The notes beneath the pieces were generated by a model. The model did no database searches. It was not told the origin of the DNA and saw only the letters and a program-made list of their open reading frames with translations. From Flavobacterium sedimenticola (GTDB lineage: Bacteria; Bacteroidota; Bacteroidia; Flavobacteriales; Flavobacteriaceae), in contig NZ_JASGBP010000005.1 of NCBI RefSeq assembly GCF_030053345.1, forward strand, positions 1-64,000: 64,000 nucleotides of DNA, in the 5' to 3' direction. This document shows positions 63,622-64,000 of this stretch, one piece after another (position 1 is the first letter of the stretch; each line of letters opens with the position of its first letter). The position numbers were made by a program, and so were the translations under genes.

Positions 63622-64000
63622 TTAGTAGGCTTTGGCAAACAACACTCTGCCAACAGATTTGGCTCCCGAGAAAACACAAATACCTTCTTCTTCTTTTCTG
63701 TTTAAAGGAATACAACGAATGGTAGCCTTAGTCAAATCTTTGATTTTTTCTTCCGTCTCCGCTGTCCCGTCCCAATGGGCAGATACAAAACCGGTTTTGG
63801 TTTCCAGCACTTCTTTAAACTCCTCAAATGAATTCACTTCGGTAATATGTTTGTCTCTGAAACGCAGAGCCTTATCGAACAAGTCTTTCTGAATTTGTTC
63901 CAACAATCCACTGACGTGCGAAACAGCACCATCTTTGGCAATAATCTCTTTGGTTAACGTATCACGACGTGCTACTTCGAAAGTACCATTCTCCAAATCT
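63622..64000 (-). CDS. proS: Prolyl-tRNA synthetase, C-terminal part (cut by window end)
   Basis: Only the last 125 or so residues are in the window; the gene continues past 64000. MENGTFEVARRDTLTKEIIAKDGAVSHVSGLLEQIQKDLFDKALRFRDKHITEVNSFEEFKEVLETKTGFVSAHWDGTAETEEKIKDLTKATIRCIPLNRKEEEGICVFSGAKSVGRVLFAKAY is the typical end of the bacterial ProS3/archaeal-like type: the VLFAKAY terminus and CxxS-like Cys-containing zinc-like domain. Supplies Pro-tRNA. Confidence 0.9.
   Translation of the reverse strand, partial: DLENGTFEVARRDTLTKEIIAKDGAVSHVSGLLEQIQKDLFDKALRFRDKHITEVNSFEEFKEVLETKTGFVSAHWDGTAETEEKIKDLTKATIRCIPLNRKEEEGICVFSGAKSVGRVLFAKAY

Noticed and set aside
1..64000. Restriction-modification, toxin-antitoxin or other defence cluster
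   Set aside because: I looked for nuclease, methyltransferase-with-specificity, retron, CBASS-like and toxin motifs and found none; the single methyltransferase-like protein belongs to a glycan cluster.

Overview
The window reads as a stretch of chromosome from a Flavobacteriaceae bacterium, most like Flavobacterium. The signs are the TAnnTTTG (-7) and TTG (-33) promoter pattern of Bacteroidota, few Shine-Dalgarno sequences, the gliding-motility lipoprotein GldI, two giant proteins with a type B type-IX-secretion (T9SS) C-terminal domain, a TonB receptor with a carboxypeptidase-like N-domain, 2TM-domain proteins and LytS/LytTR two-component systems. It looks like a normal core chromosome. I see no prophage, intact insertion sequence, CRISPR array or recognisable anti-phage cluster.

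Layout. 1-3527: repeat element, promoter and the thrS-infC-rpmI-rplT translation operon (infC with a non-AUG start), closed by a terminator. 3560-7123: a small lipoprotein, a high-GC repeat, and an M16 peptidase. 7169-8567: a divergent HxlR regulator / quinone-oxidoreductase-like pair. 8599-10355: cyanophycinase and isoaspartyl peptidase. 10504-15635: rluF, crcB, nrnA, gldI and two cyclophilin-FKBP fusion proteins, closely packed. 15698-21408 (minus): APC permease, ABM-domain protein, a 68-bp tandem array, mazG, a DUF5606-like protein, def, ruvX and an NlpE/META lipoprotein. 21596-28082: dapD, then a surface-glycan cluster (GT9, two GT2 paralogues, another GT, a GT4 and a methyltransferase-like protein). 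28411-31658: tsaC-type gene, cca, ctaA. 31794-35845 (minus): two thioredoxin-fold proteins and a LytTR regulator with three 2TM modules, one fused to the sensor kinase. 35894-39957: secreted TPR-like protein, TonB receptor, two paralogous small secreted proteins. 40076-45893: pRiA4b ORF-3-like protein, NdpA-like nucleoid protein, an Omp85-like outer-membrane protein, a small zinc-ribbon protein and an ABC transporter. 45976-54032: two T9SS type B adhesin-like proteins and an esterase. 54329-58389 (minus): lipoprotein, secreted protein and a second LytTR/LytS system. 58721-60517: typA. 60683-62822: PAS sensor kinase and single-domain response regulator. 62878-64000: rpsT, three identical tRNA-Glu genes and the 3' end of proS.

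The genes are mostly housekeeping plus envelope functions: protein folding in the periplasm/outer membrane (GldI and PPIases), T9SS-exported surface proteins, LPS/glycan assembly and thiol-redox proteins. The least ordinary content is non-coding or at gene edges. It includes a 68-bp tandem array that repeats the 3' end of mazG; a 74-bp hairpin element sitting between 23-bp direct repeats at the start of a LytTR gene; three dispersed repeat families with inverted ends; symmetric overlapping promoters between hxlR and its neighbour; and a kinase-2TM fusion that looks like loss of a stop codon.
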